Below are positions 1-8,400 of a stretch of 64,000 bases of DNA, piece by piece; position 1 is the first letter of the stretch, and every line of letters starts with the position of its first letter. The stretch is from positions 20,489 through 84,488 of the forward strand of contig NZ_SDWV01000024.1 of NCBI RefSeq assembly GCF_004137345.1, in the 5' to 3' direction. The position numbers and the translations under genes are program-made. The notes under the pieces were generated by a model that saw nothing but the letters and a program-made list of their open reading frames with translations, did not search any database and was not told where the DNA came from. This stretch comes from Nocardioides zhouii (lineage in GTDB: Bacteria > Actinomycetota > Actinomycetes > Propionibacteriales > Nocardioidaceae).

Positions 1-339
1 CTCGCGCAGGTCGTCGTCGGTGTCGAGGTTGATCTTGTCGGTGAACGCCGGGAACTTGCGCAGCGTCTTGATGGCCTCGATCTTCTGGCCGCCGCTCGGG
101 TCGAGGTCGACGCTGAAGTAGGCGACCGTCGAGTCGGGCAGGGCCTCGGCCGGCTGCGCGCCGGAGGCGAAGAAGCTGGTGGCGGCCCAGGCGCCACCGG
201 CGACCACGGCGCCGCCGGCGACCAGGGCACCGAGCGCGACCAGGCGCTTGCGATTGTCGGGCCCGTGGTCGGCCGCGTGCGCGGATCCTCCCGGTCCCGT
301 TCCGTCCAGGTATTCCGGGCTCCCCGGTGTGGTGCTCAT
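1..339 (-). CDS. DUF3352 domain protein, N-terminal part (cut by window edge)
   Basis: The frame opens at ATG 339 on the minus strand and runs 113 codons to the left edge without a stop, so the C-terminus is missing. After about 35 polar residues there is one Ala/Gly/Val-rich membrane segment (around residues 36-58). The extracytoplasmic start contains DSTVAYFSVDLDPSGGQK followed by KTLRKFPAF, which resembles the opening of DUF3352 proteins, membrane-anchored proteins of unknown function common in actinobacteria. It is separated by about 70 nt from the next minus-strand gene upstream. The family call rests only on the N-terminus. Confidence 0.6.
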   Translation of the reverse strand, partial: MSTTPGSPEYLDGTGPGGSAHAADHGPDNRKRLVALGALVAGGAVVAGGAWAATSFFASGAQPAEALPDSTVAYFSVDLDPSGGQKIEAIKTLRKFPAFTDKINLDTDDDLRE

Positions 340-408
340 GACAGTTCTGCTCCCCCGCTGCACGTGTCCCGACAAGCTCGGGACGGCCCACTTGTGGTCG
401 CGGCCAGC

Positions 409-942
409 CTACCCACGAGGACGCCGGACGAACCCTCGACTTCCGAAGAGATACATGCCGACCAGACCAGTCATCGCACCCGCCGGGAGCGCCACGAACG
501 CCGTGGAGTGCCACTGCGTACGACCGCGGTCGGGGGCGGTCAGCCCCAGGTCGCTGGGCAACGGCGTGAAGTCGGGGCTGCCGGCCGCGAGCAGCTGCGG
601 GTCGGCGGGGCCGAGGGCGTTGCCGACGGCGTACATCGCAGCGCCGGCGAGGACGGACGCGACGACCACGGCTGCCACCGTCACCAGCTCGTGGCCGCCC
701 CACAACCCGCTCACCACGGCCAGGACGAGGCCGAGCGCGAAGGCGATCAGCACGAACAGCGCTATCCCCTCGAAGGAGAGGTCCGGCCCGGCAGGCTCGA
801 GGAACCACTGGTCCTCGTAGGCCAGGCCCATCGGCGGCGTCCACAGCTGCTCCCACAGCGCCCCCGCGGCCGCGCCGGCGACGACGAACCCGACGACGAT
901 CGCGCCGACTCTCGTGAGCACGGACCTCACCCGGTCAGGCAT
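409..942 (-). CDS. small polytopic membrane protein, unknown function
   Basis: A 177-aa protein with about four predicted membrane segments: residues 10-30, about 58-80, about 85-108 and about 148-167. The third and fourth flank an extracytoplasmic loop rich in Pro and Asp. No catalytic motif is visible. Its layout is like DUF2567-type actinobacterial membrane proteins, but I cannot confirm the family. Its ATG overlaps the end of dnaE1 by 16 nt, so it is probably translated from the dnaE1 mRNA. The long ORFs on the opposite strand here are shadows. Confidence 0.6.
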   Translation of the reverse strand: MPDRVRSVLTRVGAIVVGFVVAGAAAGALWEQLWTPPMGLAYEDQWFLEPAGPDLSFEGIALFVLIAFALGLVLAVVSGLWGGHELVTVAAVVVASVLAGAAMYAVGNALGPADPQLLAAGSPDFTPLPSDLGLTAPDRGRTQWHSTAFVALPAGAMTGLVGMYLFGSRGFVRRPRG

Positions 943-3900
943 CCCGGCCCCAGCAGTTGCTTGAGGTCGGCGAAGAGGGCCGGGCTCGGGGTCACCCGCA
1001 GGTTGTCGTCGAGGCGGAGCACCTTGGTCGAGCTCCGGGTCAGCAGGCGCAGCTGGACCTCGGTCATGCCCGGGTGGGTGCCGAGCACGTCGCGGAGCTG
1101 GGCCACGACGGGCGGCGTGCAGCGCGTCGACGGCAGGCTGATCACGACGGGGCCGGTCGGGCCGTGGGTCAGGTCGGGCGCCGTGACCTCCTGGGCGCGC
1201 AGCTCCGGCTGGTCCTTGTCACGGGAGAGCTGGCCCTTGATCCGGACGATCGCGTCCTCCACGAGGAGCGTCGAGGACAAGGTGTACGCGCTCGGGAAGA
1301 GCAGCACCTCGATCGCACCGTCGAGGTCCTCGAGCGTGATCGTGGCCCATGGGTCGCCGCGCTTGGTGATCTTGCGCTGGACCGAGGTGATGAGACCGCT
1401 GACTGTGAGCGTCGAGCCGTGGGCGCGCTCCTCGTCGAGCAGCAGCTGGCCGATCGTGCAGTCGGTGCCCTGGGACAGCACGTGCTCGAGGCCGAGGAGC
1501 GGGTGGTCGGAGACGTAGAGCCCGAGCATCTCCCGCTCGTGGCCGAGGAGGGTCATCTTGTCCCAGTCCTCGATGTCGGGGATGGTCACGCTGACCCCGA
1601 AGCCCGCGTCGTCGTCGCCGAGGCCGCCGAAGAGGGAGTCCTGGCCGATCGCCTCGTTCTTCTTGAGGTCGACGAACTGGTCCACGGCCGTCTCGTGCAC
1701 CGCCGCCAGCGCGCGGCGCCGGTGCTTCATGTCGTCGAACGCGCCGGCCTTGATCAGCGACTCCACCACCCGCTTGTTGCAGACCAGGGCGGGGACCTTC
1801 TCCATGAAGTCGTTGAAGTCGGCGTAGCGGCCCTTCTCCTCCCGAGCGGCCACGACGCCGGCGACGACGTTGTGACCGACGTTGCGTACGGCGGTGAGGC
1901 CGAAGCGGATGTCGTTGCCGACCGGGGTGAAGTCGGCGTGGGACTCGTTGACGTCGGGCGGCAGCACCTGGATCTTCATCCGGCGGCACTCGTTGAGGTA
2001 GATCGCCATCTTGTCCTTGTCGTCCTTCACGGACGTGAGGAGCGCCGCCATGTACTCGGTGCGGTAGTTGGCCTTGAGGTAGGCGGTCCAGTAGGTGATG
2101 ACGCCATAGGCGGCGGAGTGCGACTTGTTGAAGGCGTAGTCGGAGAACGGGAGCAGGATCTCCCACAGCTTGTCGATCGCGACCTGCGGGTAGCTCCGCT
2201 CGAGCATGCCCGCCTGGAACCCGGCGTACTGCTTGTCGAGCTCCTCCTTCTTCTTTTTGCCCATCGCGCGGCGCAGGTTGTCGGCGGCACCCAGGGTGAA
2301 GCCGGCGAGCACCTGGGCGATGGCCATCACCTGCTCCTGGTAGACGATCAGGCCGTAGGTCTCGCCCAGCACGGTCTCGAGCGCGTCGGCGAGCGCCGGG
2401 TGGATCGGCTCGATCGGCTCACGGCCGTTCTTGCGGCGGGCGTACTTGTTGTGCGAGTCGGCACCCATCGGGCCGGGTCGGTAGAGCGCACTGACGGCCG
2501 TGATGTCGGCGAAGGCGTCGGGCTGCAGCGAGCGGAGCAGCGAGCGCATGCCCGAGCCGTCGAGCTGGAAGACGCCGAGCGTGTCGCCGCGGCCCATCAG
2601 CTCGTAGGTCGTGCGGTCCTCGAAGCCGAGCTCCTCCAGGACGACTGTCTCGCCCCGGTTGACCTTGATGTTGGCGATCGCGTCGTCGAGGATCCGGAGG
2701 TTGGACAGGCCGAGGAAGTCCATCTTGACCAGGCCGAGCGACTCGCACATCGGGTAGTCGAACTGGGTGATCACCGCCCCGTCCTGTGGACGGGACATGA
2801 TCGGGACGATGTCGATCAGCGGCTCGCTGGACATGATCACGCCGGCGGCGTGCACGCCCCAGTTGCGGATCTGGCCCTCGAGGCCGACGGCCGTCTCGTA
2901 GATCGTGCGGACCTCGGGGTCCTGGTCGTAGAGCGCGCGGAACTCGCCGCCGTCGCGGTAGCGCTTGTGGTCGGGGTTGAAGATGTCCTTGAGCGCGACG
3001 CCCTTGCCCATCACGTCGGCCGGGTAGGCCTTGGTGATCCGGTCGCCGATCGCGAAGCCGTGGTCGAGCACGCGGGCGGCGTCCTTGATGGCGGCCTTGG
3101 CCTTCAGCCGGCCGAACGTGGCGATCTGCGCGACGCGCTCGGCGCCGTACTTGTCGCTGACGTAGTTGATGACCTCGCCGCGGCGGGCGTCGTCGAAGTC
3201 GATGTCGAAGTCGGGCATCGAGGGGCGCTCGGGGTTGAGGAACCGCTCGAAGAACAGTCCGTGCTCGAGGGGGCACAGGTCGGTGATGCGCAGCGAGTAC
3301 GCCGCGATGGAGCCGGCACCCGAACCACGGCCGGGACCGACGCGGATGCCGTTGTCCTTGGCCCAGTTGATGAAGTCGGCGACCACGAGGTAGTAGCCCG
3401 AGTAGCCCTTCTGGGAGATGATCGCGAGCTCCATCTCGACCCGGTCGCGTACGCCCTGGTCGAGGCGGTCGCCGGGGTAGCGCGCCTCGATGCCGCGCCA
3501 GACCTCCTTGCGGAACCACGAGTCCTCGGTCTCGCCGGCCGGCACGTCGGCGCGGGCCATGTAGCCACCGGTGGACTCGGTGAACTCGACCTCGCAGCGC
3601 TCGGCGATCGCGAGCGTGTTGTCGCACGCCTCGGGCATGCCGAAGCGGTCGGCCCAGAGCTCGCGCATCTCCGCGGCCGACTTGATGTAGTAGCCGCCGC
3701 CGTCGAACTTCAGCCGGTTGGTGTCGGAGAGCCGCTTGCCCGATGCGACGCAGATGAGGGCGTCGTGGGCGGCCGCGTCCTCGGGGTTGTTGTAGTGGGA
3801 GTCGTTGGTGGCGATCGGCGGGATCGAGAGCTGCTTGCCGAGGCGCAGCAGGTCGTCGCGGACCCGCTTCTCGATGTCGATCCCGTGGTCCATCAGCTCG

Positions 3901-4496
3901 AGGAAGACGCTGTCGCGCCCGAACATGTCCTGGAGCTCGCCGGCCTCGCGCACCGCCTCGTCGTACTGGCCGAGCCGCAGGCGCGTCTGGATCGCACCAC
4001 TGGGGCAGCCGGTGCTGACCATCAGGCCCTCGCTGTGCTCGGCGAGGATCTCCTTGTCCATACGGGGCTTGTAGAAGTAGCCCTCCATGCTCGAGCGGGA
4101 CGACAGCCGGAACAGGTTGCGCATGCCCTCGGTGCTCTCGGCCCACATCGTCATGTGGGTGTACGCACCGCCACCGGCGACGTCGTTGCCGCCCTCCTCG
4201 GCGAGGTCGCCCTGGCCCCACCGCACCCGGCGGCGCTCGCCGCGCATGGTGCCGGGGGTGATGTAGGCCTCGATCCCGATGATCGGCTTGATGCCGTGGC
4301 GCTTGGCCTTGCTGTAGAAGTCGTACGCCCCGTGCAGGTTGCCGTGGTCGGTCATCGCGATGGCCGGCATGCCGAGCTCGCTGGTGCGCGCGAACAACCC
4401 GTCGAGCAGCGAGGCTCCGTCGAGCATGGAGTACTCGGTGTGCACGTGAAGGTGCACGAAGTCACCCGTTGAGCTTGCTGTGGTGCCGGCCGACAT
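927..4496 (-). CDS. dnaE1: DNA polymerase III alpha subunit, replicative (DnaE1)
   Basis: The 1189-aa product is the catalytic subunit of the replicative C-family polymerase. The N-terminal PHP domain starts at HLHVHTEYSMLDG (about residues 16-28). The palm carries GRGSGAGS and the metal-binding PDFDIDFDD (about 425-435). Fingers and thumb follow, with an OB-fold around 1025-1110 (LITSVQRKITKRGDPWATI). Length is normal for DnaE1. The ATG at 4496 gives MSAGTT, about ten residues ahead of the PHP motif as usual, with a GGAAG element upstream. A second, shorter-homology alpha subunit (dnaE2) lies at 36.5-40.3 kb; this copy is the housekeeping one by context and motif completeness. Confidence 0.97.
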   Translation of the reverse strand: MSAGTTASSTGDFVHLHVHTEYSMLDGASLLDGLFARTSELGMPAIAMTDHGNLHGAYDFYSKAKRHGIKPIIGIEAYITPGTMRGERRRVRWGQGDLAEEGGNDVAGGGAYTHMTMWAESTEGMRNLFRLSSRSSMEGYFYKPRMDKEILAEHSEGLMVSTGCPSGAIQTRLRLGQYDEAVREAGELQDMFGRDSVFLELMDHGIDIEKRVRDDLLRLGKQLSIPPIATNDSHYNNPEDAAAHDALICVASGKRLSDTNRLKFDGGGYYIKSAAEMRELWADRFGMPEACDNTLAIAERCEVEFTESTGGYMARADVPAGETEDSWFRKEVWRGIEARYPGDRLDQGVRDRVEMELAIISQKGYSGYYLVVADFINWAKDNGIRVGPGRGSGAGSIAAYSLRITDLCPLEHGLFFERFLNPERPSMPDFDIDFDDARRGEVINYVSDKYGAERVAQIATFGRLKAKAAIKDAARVLDHGFAIGDRITKAYPADVMGKGVALKDIFNPDHKRYRDGGEFRALYDQDPEVRTIYETAVGLEGQIRNWGVHAAGVIMSSEPLIDIVPIMSRPQDGAVITQFDYPMCESLGLVKMDFLGLSNLRILDDAIANIKVNRGETVVLEELGFEDRTTYELMGRGDTLGVFQLDGSGMRSLLRSLQPDAFADITAVSALYRPGPMGADSHNKYARRKNGREPIEPIHPALADALETVLGETYGLIVYQEQVMAIAQVLAGFTLGAADNLRRAMGKKKKEELDKQYAGFQAGMLERSYPQVAIDKLWEILLPFSDYAFNKSHSAAYGVITYWTAYLKANYRTEYMAALLTSVKDDKDKMAIYLNECRRMKIQVLPPDVNESHADFTPVGNDIRFGLTAVRNVGHNVVAGVVAAREEKGRYADFNDFMEKVPALVCNKRVVESLIKAGAFDDMKHRRRALAAVHETAVDQFVDLKKNEAIGQDSLFGGLGDDDAGFGVSVTIPDIEDWDKMTLLGHEREMLGLYVSDHPLLGLEHVLSQGTDCTIGQLLLDEERAHGSTLTVSGLITSVQRKITKRGDPWATITLEDLDGAIEVLLFPSAYTLSSTLLVEDAIVRIKGQLSRDKDQPELRAQEVTAPDLTHGPTGPVVISLPSTRCTPPVVAQLRDVLGTHPGMTEVQLRLLTRSSTKVLRLDDNLRVTPSPALFADLKQLLGPGCLTG

Positions 4497-4634
4497 GGAG
4501 GAGACTTCCGCCCCTTTCGTGGGTCGCTGAGGGAGTCGATGCGTGGGACGTGCCGGCTGCGCAGCCCGCGGTGCCCAGAGGGGGAAGAGCAGTCAGCCTA
4601 CGTCAGTGTGCCCGGCCCCACCGACAAGACACAC

Positions 4635-4672
4635 GGCCCCGATCGGCGTCGGAGCGGATCGACGCCGGGGCC
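4635..4672 (-). terminator. terminator-like hairpin after the lspA-rluD-DUF2332 gene group
   Basis: GGCCCCG...GCGTC pairs with GACGCCGGGGCC around a 10-nt loop, with a 4-nt bulge in the left arm. It begins 3 nt beyond the TGA of the DUF2332 gene and separates that group from dnaE1. There is no U-tract, which is common for actinobacterial terminators. Confidence 0.6.
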
Positions 4673-4674
4673 CC

Positions 4675-5637
4675 TCAGAGCCAGTCGACGGCATGCCCGT
4701 GGCCGTGGCTCCAGGCCACCGGCGTGCCGTCGAGGGCCGTCGCGAAGCGACCTGACGGGACGTCGGCATCGCCCGTCACGGCGGGCAGGACGCGGCGGCC
4801 CTCGTTGCTGATCCACCGGCAGCGTCCGTCCGCCACGAGGCTCGTCATCAGCTCGTGGAACCGACGCCGGGCGGGCTCCTCGAGGTAGGCGATGACAGCC
4901 GAGTGGAAGACCACGGGCGTGCCGTGCGGGGCGGCCTCGTCGAGCAGGCCGGGCAGGTGGTCGAACAGGTCGCCTCGGCGCAGCGCCGGCGGCTCGCGGC
5001 GGGCCACGTCGACCGCGGCACGCAGCCGGGCGCGCCGCTCGTCCTGCTCCGGCCACACCAGGTTCTCGAGCCAGGCCATCGCGTCGGGGTCGCCGACGTC
5101 GAGCGGGTGGAGGTCGACCCCACCGCGCCAGGCGACCTCGGGATGCCGCACCGGCACCGGCAGCGGTCCGGTGGCCTCGGCCGTCAGGAGCGGGCCGCCG
5201 CTCCCCCGCAGCCCGCCCAGCGGCGGCCACGAGTAGTCGTAGCGGTCGGGGAACAGGCACAGACCGGCGCTGGCGCCGACCTCGATGAGCGCCAGCGGCC
5301 CCTCGACCAGGGCGAACACCGGAGCGAGGGTGGCGAGCCGGCCGACCTCATTCGTCTGGGTCGCCCGCGCCATCACGGTCGCGCGCACCTCGGGCTCCCG
5401 CTCGAGCAGCAGCCGGCGGAGACCCGCGTACGACCCGGGCGCGGCGGCGCCGTGCCAGCGGGCCGCGGCGAAGACGAGGTTGGGCTGGCGCTTGATCGGC
5501 GGCAGCGTGCCCAGCCAGGCGAGCACCTCGGGGTCGTCGGCGACCCCGAGCGCCCACTCCTCGAAGCACGGCGAGTCGCCGGCCGCGTACGTCGCGAAGT
5601 CGCGGTACTCCTCGATCACGTCGTCGTAGAGCAGCAC
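4675..5637 (-). CDS. DUF2332 family protein
   Basis: A 320-aa soluble protein. QTNEVGRLATLAPVFALV (about 115-132) and the following LIEVGASAGLCLFPDRYDY are hallmark strings of DUF2332. The GASAG segment looks like a nucleotide- or SAM-type binding loop, but the family has no established activity. GTG 5637 is supported by AGGAAGG about 9 nt upstream. It starts 13 nt after the DUF6886 stop, so the two are probably cotranscribed. The gene ends at a GC-rich hairpin (4635-4672). The function is unknown; a methyltransferase-like fold is only a guess from the glycine motif. Confidence 0.85.
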   Translation of the reverse strand: MLLYDDVIEEYRDFATYAAGDSPCFEEWALGVADDPEVLAWLGTLPPIKRQPNLVFAAARWHGAAAPGSYAGLRRLLLEREPEVRATVMARATQTNEVGRLATLAPVFALVEGPLALIEVGASAGLCLFPDRYDYSWPPLGGLRGSGGPLLTAEATGPLPVPVRHPEVAWRGGVDLHPLDVGDPDAMAWLENLVWPEQDERRARLRAAVDVARREPPALRRGDLFDHLPGLLDEAAPHGTPVVFHSAVIAYLEEPARRRFHELMTSLVADGRCRWISNEGRRVLPAVTGDADVPSGRFATALDGTPVAWSHGHGHAVDWL

Positions 5638-5650
5638 GGGCCCATCCTTC

Positions 5651-6175
5651 CTAGCGCCGGGTCGGGAAGGGGCCGTCGGGGCCGATGCCGGCGTTGCCCA
5701 TCCGGATGCCGGAGAACTCCTGGCCGCGCTCCCGCACCTCGGTGAAGTGGTCGACCAGCTCGGGCAGCACCCGGAGCTCGATGCCGTGCTCCGCGTGCAG
5801 GTCCACGAGGTCGCCGACCTGCTCCGGCGGACCGAGCGGCGAGACCGCGTGGGTGGCCACGAAGGCGTGGGGGCGCTCGCCGAACGGCTCGAAGTCGGCG
5901 GCGTCGAAGCGGTAGGCGTACAGAGTGGTCGCCCGCAGCGTCGGCAGCCAGGCCTCCTCGATCGTGTGCACGCGGGGCACGCCGGCCTCCGGTGACGCGT
6001 CCCACGAGCACACGCGCGGGCACTGCCGCGGGAACCAGTAGCAAGGGCTGTTGAGCGCGTCGACCGTCCAGACGTACGCCTCCGGCTGCTGGGCGGTGGC
6101 GGCCACGTGCGGATCGAAGTCGCGGATCGACGGGTCCTCGCTGAAGTGCAGCAGCTCGCCCGGGTGCGGCAGCAT
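5651..6175 (-). CDS. DUF6886 family protein
   Basis: A 174-aa protein starting MLPHPGELLHFSEDPSIRDF, with VWTVDALNSPCYWFPRQCPR at about 36-55. This pattern (LxHFSEDP near the start, then W..YWFPR.CPR) matches the proteins now grouped as DUF6886, which have no known function. Its ATG overlaps the TGA of the GNAT fusion gene by one base (TGATG), showing translational coupling. No membrane segment or signal peptide is seen. Confidence 0.65.
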   Translation of the reverse strand: MLPHPGELLHFSEDPSIRDFDPHVAATAQQPEAYVWTVDALNSPCYWFPRQCPRVCSWDASPEAGVPRVHTIEEAWLPTLRATTLYAYRFDAADFEPFGERPHAFVATHAVSPLGPPEQVGDLVDLHAEHGIELRVLPELVDHFTEVRERGQEFSGIRMGNAGIGPDGPFPTRR

Positions 6176-6873
6176 CAGCGGGAGGCGTCGAGCGACTCGG
6201 TGATGATCAGGTCGACGATCCGGGCCACCCGGGCCTGCCCGAGATCCGGCGCCACCGCCGCCACCCGCCGGGCGATCTCGGCCTCGCGGGCGGGGTCGCG
6301 CTCGCCGCTGGGCTTCACCGACTGCACGGCCCGGGTCAGCGCCGTACGACGCGCGAGCACGTCACCGAGCACGAGGTCGACGTCGTCGATGAGCGCCCGC
6401 AGGAAGGCCACCGGGTCGGGGCCCGGCCACGCCACGCGGATGTCGGGCGAGCTCTCCTCGTTGGCCGCACCGTCCGTACGCTCGAGCTCCAGGCACCCCC
6501 GACCCCGGTAGAACGCGCGGGCCGGGGCGTTGGACTCGAAGACCCAGAGGCAGAAGCCGCCCGGGCGCAGGGACGTGACCAGCTCGAAAAGCGCGGTGCC
6601 CACGCCGCTCCCCTGGTGGCCGGGGTGGACGTAGAGGTCGTCGAGCCAGGTCGGCGTGCACCGGGCGTAGCCGGTGACCTCGTCGCCGCTCGCTGCCAGC
6701 CACACGTCGTACGTGGTCAGGTCCCAGCCGCCGACCCAGGCGCGCACCTCGTCGTCGGCGTGGACCCCGGGCGGGAACGCCGCGCCGGCCGCACGCCGAG
6801 CAGCCAGGTGGATCTCGGCGAGTGCTGGGAGGTCCGCGGCCGTGGCCGGGCGCAACGCCAGCTCAGTGCTCAT
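6175..6873 (-). CDS. GNAT acetyltransferase fused to a chorismate-mutase-like (AroQ) domain
   Basis: A 232-aa two-domain protein. Residues 1-150 are a GNAT fold with the acetyl-CoA loop HPGHQGSGVGTAL (about 83-95). Residues about 155-230 align with AroQ-type chorismate mutase: LRALIDDVD, LARRTALTRAVQSVK, RDPAREAEI and IITESL. The counterparts of E. coli Arg11, Arg28, Lys39, Asp48, Arg51, Glu52 and Ser84 are all present (R159, R176, K187, D193, R196, E197, S227). The position of Gln88 is Ser231, so the active site is not fully conserved. ATG 6873 is preferred over GTG 6876; both overlap the rluD stop. Domain identity comes from motif alignment by eye. The substrate of either half is unknown. 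Confidence 0.75.
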   Translation of the reverse strand: MSTELALRPATAADLPALAEIHLAARRAAGAAFPPGVHADDEVRAWVGGWDLTTYDVWLAASGDEVTGYARCTPTWLDDLYVHPGHQGSGVGTALFELVTSLRPGGFCLWVFESNAPARAFYRGRGCLELERTDGAANEESSPDIRVAWPGPDPVAFLRALIDDVDLVLGDVLARRTALTRAVQSVKPSGERDPAREAEIARRVAAVAPDLGQARVARIVDLIITESLDASR

Positions 6874-7801
6874 CACGGATGACCTCGAGCGCGTGCGCGA
6901 GGTCGTCGGGGTGGGTGGACTCGTAGCTGACGTAGTCGCCCGTCTCCGGGTGCTCGAAGCCCAGGCGCATCGCGTGCAGCCACTGGCGCTCGAGCCCGAG
7001 CCGCTTGGAGAGGGTCGGGTCCGCGCCGTAGGTGAGGTCGCCCACGCACGGGTGCTTCAGCGCGCTCATGTGCACCCGGATCTGGTGGGTGCGGCCGGTC
7101 TCGAGGTGGACCTCGAGCAGGCTCGCGAACCGGTGGGCCTCGAGGGTCTCGTAGTGGGTGACGCTGTGGCGGCCGTCGGCCATCACCGCGAACTTGTAGT
7201 CGTGCTGCGGGTGGCGACCGATCGGCGCCTCGATGGTGCCGCTGAGCGGGTCGGGGTGGCCCTGCACGAGCGCGTGGTAGGTCTTGTCGACGGTGCGGTG
7301 GCGGAAGGCGTTCTTGAGCACCGAGTAGGCGCGCTCGGACTTGGCGATGACCATTACGCCGGACGTGCCGACGTCGAGCCGCTGGACGATGCCCTCGCGC
7401 TCCTTCGCCCCGGAGGTCGAGATCCGGTAGCCGGCGCCGGCGAGGTGGCCCACGACTGTCGGCCCGCGCCAGCCCGGCGAGGGGTGGACGGCGACGCCGA
7501 CGGGCTTGTCGATCACGACGATCGCGTCGTCGTCGTGGATGATCCGGATCCCCTCGACGATCTCCGGCTTCACCTCGAGCGGGTCAGTCGTGGCAGGGAT
7601 GGACACGTCGAGGACGGCACCGCCGTGGACCCGGTCGCTCTTGCCGACGTCGGCACCGTCCACCTGCACCAGGCCCTGGGCGATGAGGTCGGCGGCCTTG
7701 GTGCGCGAGAACCCGAACATCCGGGCCATCGCGGCGTCGACGCGCTCGCCGGCCAGCCCGTCGGGCACGAAGACCGTGCGCTGCTCGGCGTGGGAGGTCA
7801 T
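6863..7801 (-). CDS. rluD: RluA/RluD-family 23S rRNA pseudouridine synthase
   Basis: A 312-aa enzyme that isomerises uridines in large-subunit rRNA (or tRNA, within this family). An S4-like RNA-binding segment at about 18-65 precedes the catalytic domain. The catalytic Asp143 sits in QRLDVGTSGVMV, and GRTHQIRVH appears later. ATG 7801 gives MTSHAEQ; upstream in-frame codons belong to the lspA region and look non-coding. The start shares one base with the lspA stop (TGATG). lspA-rluD adjacency is standard in actinobacteria. The exact target position cannot be read from sequence. Confidence 0.93.
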   Translation of the reverse strand: MTSHAEQRTVFVPDGLAGERVDAAMARMFGFSRTKAADLIAQGLVQVDGADVGKSDRVHGGAVLDVSIPATTDPLEVKPEIVEGIRIIHDDDAIVVIDKPVGVAVHPSPGWRGPTVVGHLAGAGYRISTSGAKEREGIVQRLDVGTSGVMVIAKSERAYSVLKNAFRHRTVDKTYHALVQGHPDPLSGTIEAPIGRHPQHDYKFAVMADGRHSVTHYETLEAHRFASLLEVHLETGRTHQIRVHMSALKHPCVGDLTYGADPTLSKRLGLERQWLHAMRLGFEHPETGDYVSYESTHPDDLAHALEVIRDEH

Positions 7802-8400
7802 CAGTGGGCGCTCAGGCCTGCGTCGTCGACCGGGGAGTCGGACCCGCGCTGGTGGTCGGCGTCGCGGCTTCCGTCGAGCGCCACGCCGCGGAACGTCTGC
7901 AGGATGATCAGGCCGGCGGCCACGTTGATGCACATGTCGGCGACGTTAAAGACCGGCCAGTTGGGCAGCATCAGGAAGTCGACGACGTGTCCGTGGAACG
8001 GCTCCGGCTGGCGTACGACGCGGTCCGTGAGGTTGCCGGCCACGCCGCCCAGCAGCAGGCCGAGCGCAATGGCCCACCCGGTGCTGCGCACGCGGCGGCT
8101 GAGCCACAGGACGACGACGACCGCGATCGCGGCCAGGCAGGTGAAGACGATCGTGAAGTCGGTGCCGGTGCTGAACGCTGCGCCGGGGTTGAAGGTCAGG
8201 TGGAGCGTCAGCCAGTCACCGAACACGGGGACGTCGCCGTCGGCCAGCGAGGCCAGCGCCCACTGCTTCGACCCGAGATCGATGGCATAGGCGATCGCGG
8301 CGATCGCGGCGAACACCAGACGGGCGTCGAGGCGTCGTCGGGTGGGCTCGTGATGGGCCTGGTCGCTGGGGTTCAGCGACGCTCCTCGCGCTGCTTGCAT
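7801..8400 (-). CDS. lspA: lipoprotein signal peptidase (signal peptidase II)
   Basis: A 199-aa membrane aspartyl protease that cleaves prolipoproteins ahead of the lipidated Cys. Four membrane helices are visible (about 27-45, 82-100, 106-124 and 150-170). The two catalytic aspartates are Asp126 in GNLTDR and Asp155 in FNVAD. The N-terminus carries about 25 extra polar residues. ATG 8400 overlaps the 3' end of the upstream DksA-like gene by 28 nt and has no downstream ATG alternative before the first helix. A likely substrate encoded in this window is the metallophosphoesterase lipoprotein at 57.4-58.7 kb. Confidence 0.95.
   Translation of the reverse strand: MQAARGASLNPSDQAHHEPTRRRLDARLVFAAIAAIAYAIDLGSKQWALASLADGDVPVFGDWLTLHLTFNPGAAFSTGTDFTIVFTCLAAIAVVVVLWLSRRVRSTGWAIALGLLLGGVAGNLTDRVVRQPEPFHGHVVDFLMLPNWPVFNVADMCINVAAGLIILQTFRGVALDGSRDADHQRGSDSPVDDAGLSAH

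Noticed and set aside
265..1518. 417-codon plus-strand frame over the DUF3352 and membrane-protein genes
   Set aside because: Arg/Ser-rich low-quality translation; the minus-strand frames have signal or membrane helices and family motifs.
957..4472. 1171-codon open frame on the plus strand opposite dnaE1
   Set aside because: It is a shadow created by high GC at third positions of dnaE1; the translation is Val/Glu/Gly/Arg-rich with no family motif. The same applies to 35655-39926 (minus, over dnaE2), 37559-39700 (plus), 49525-53694 (minus, over the kinase) and 8418-10391 (plus).
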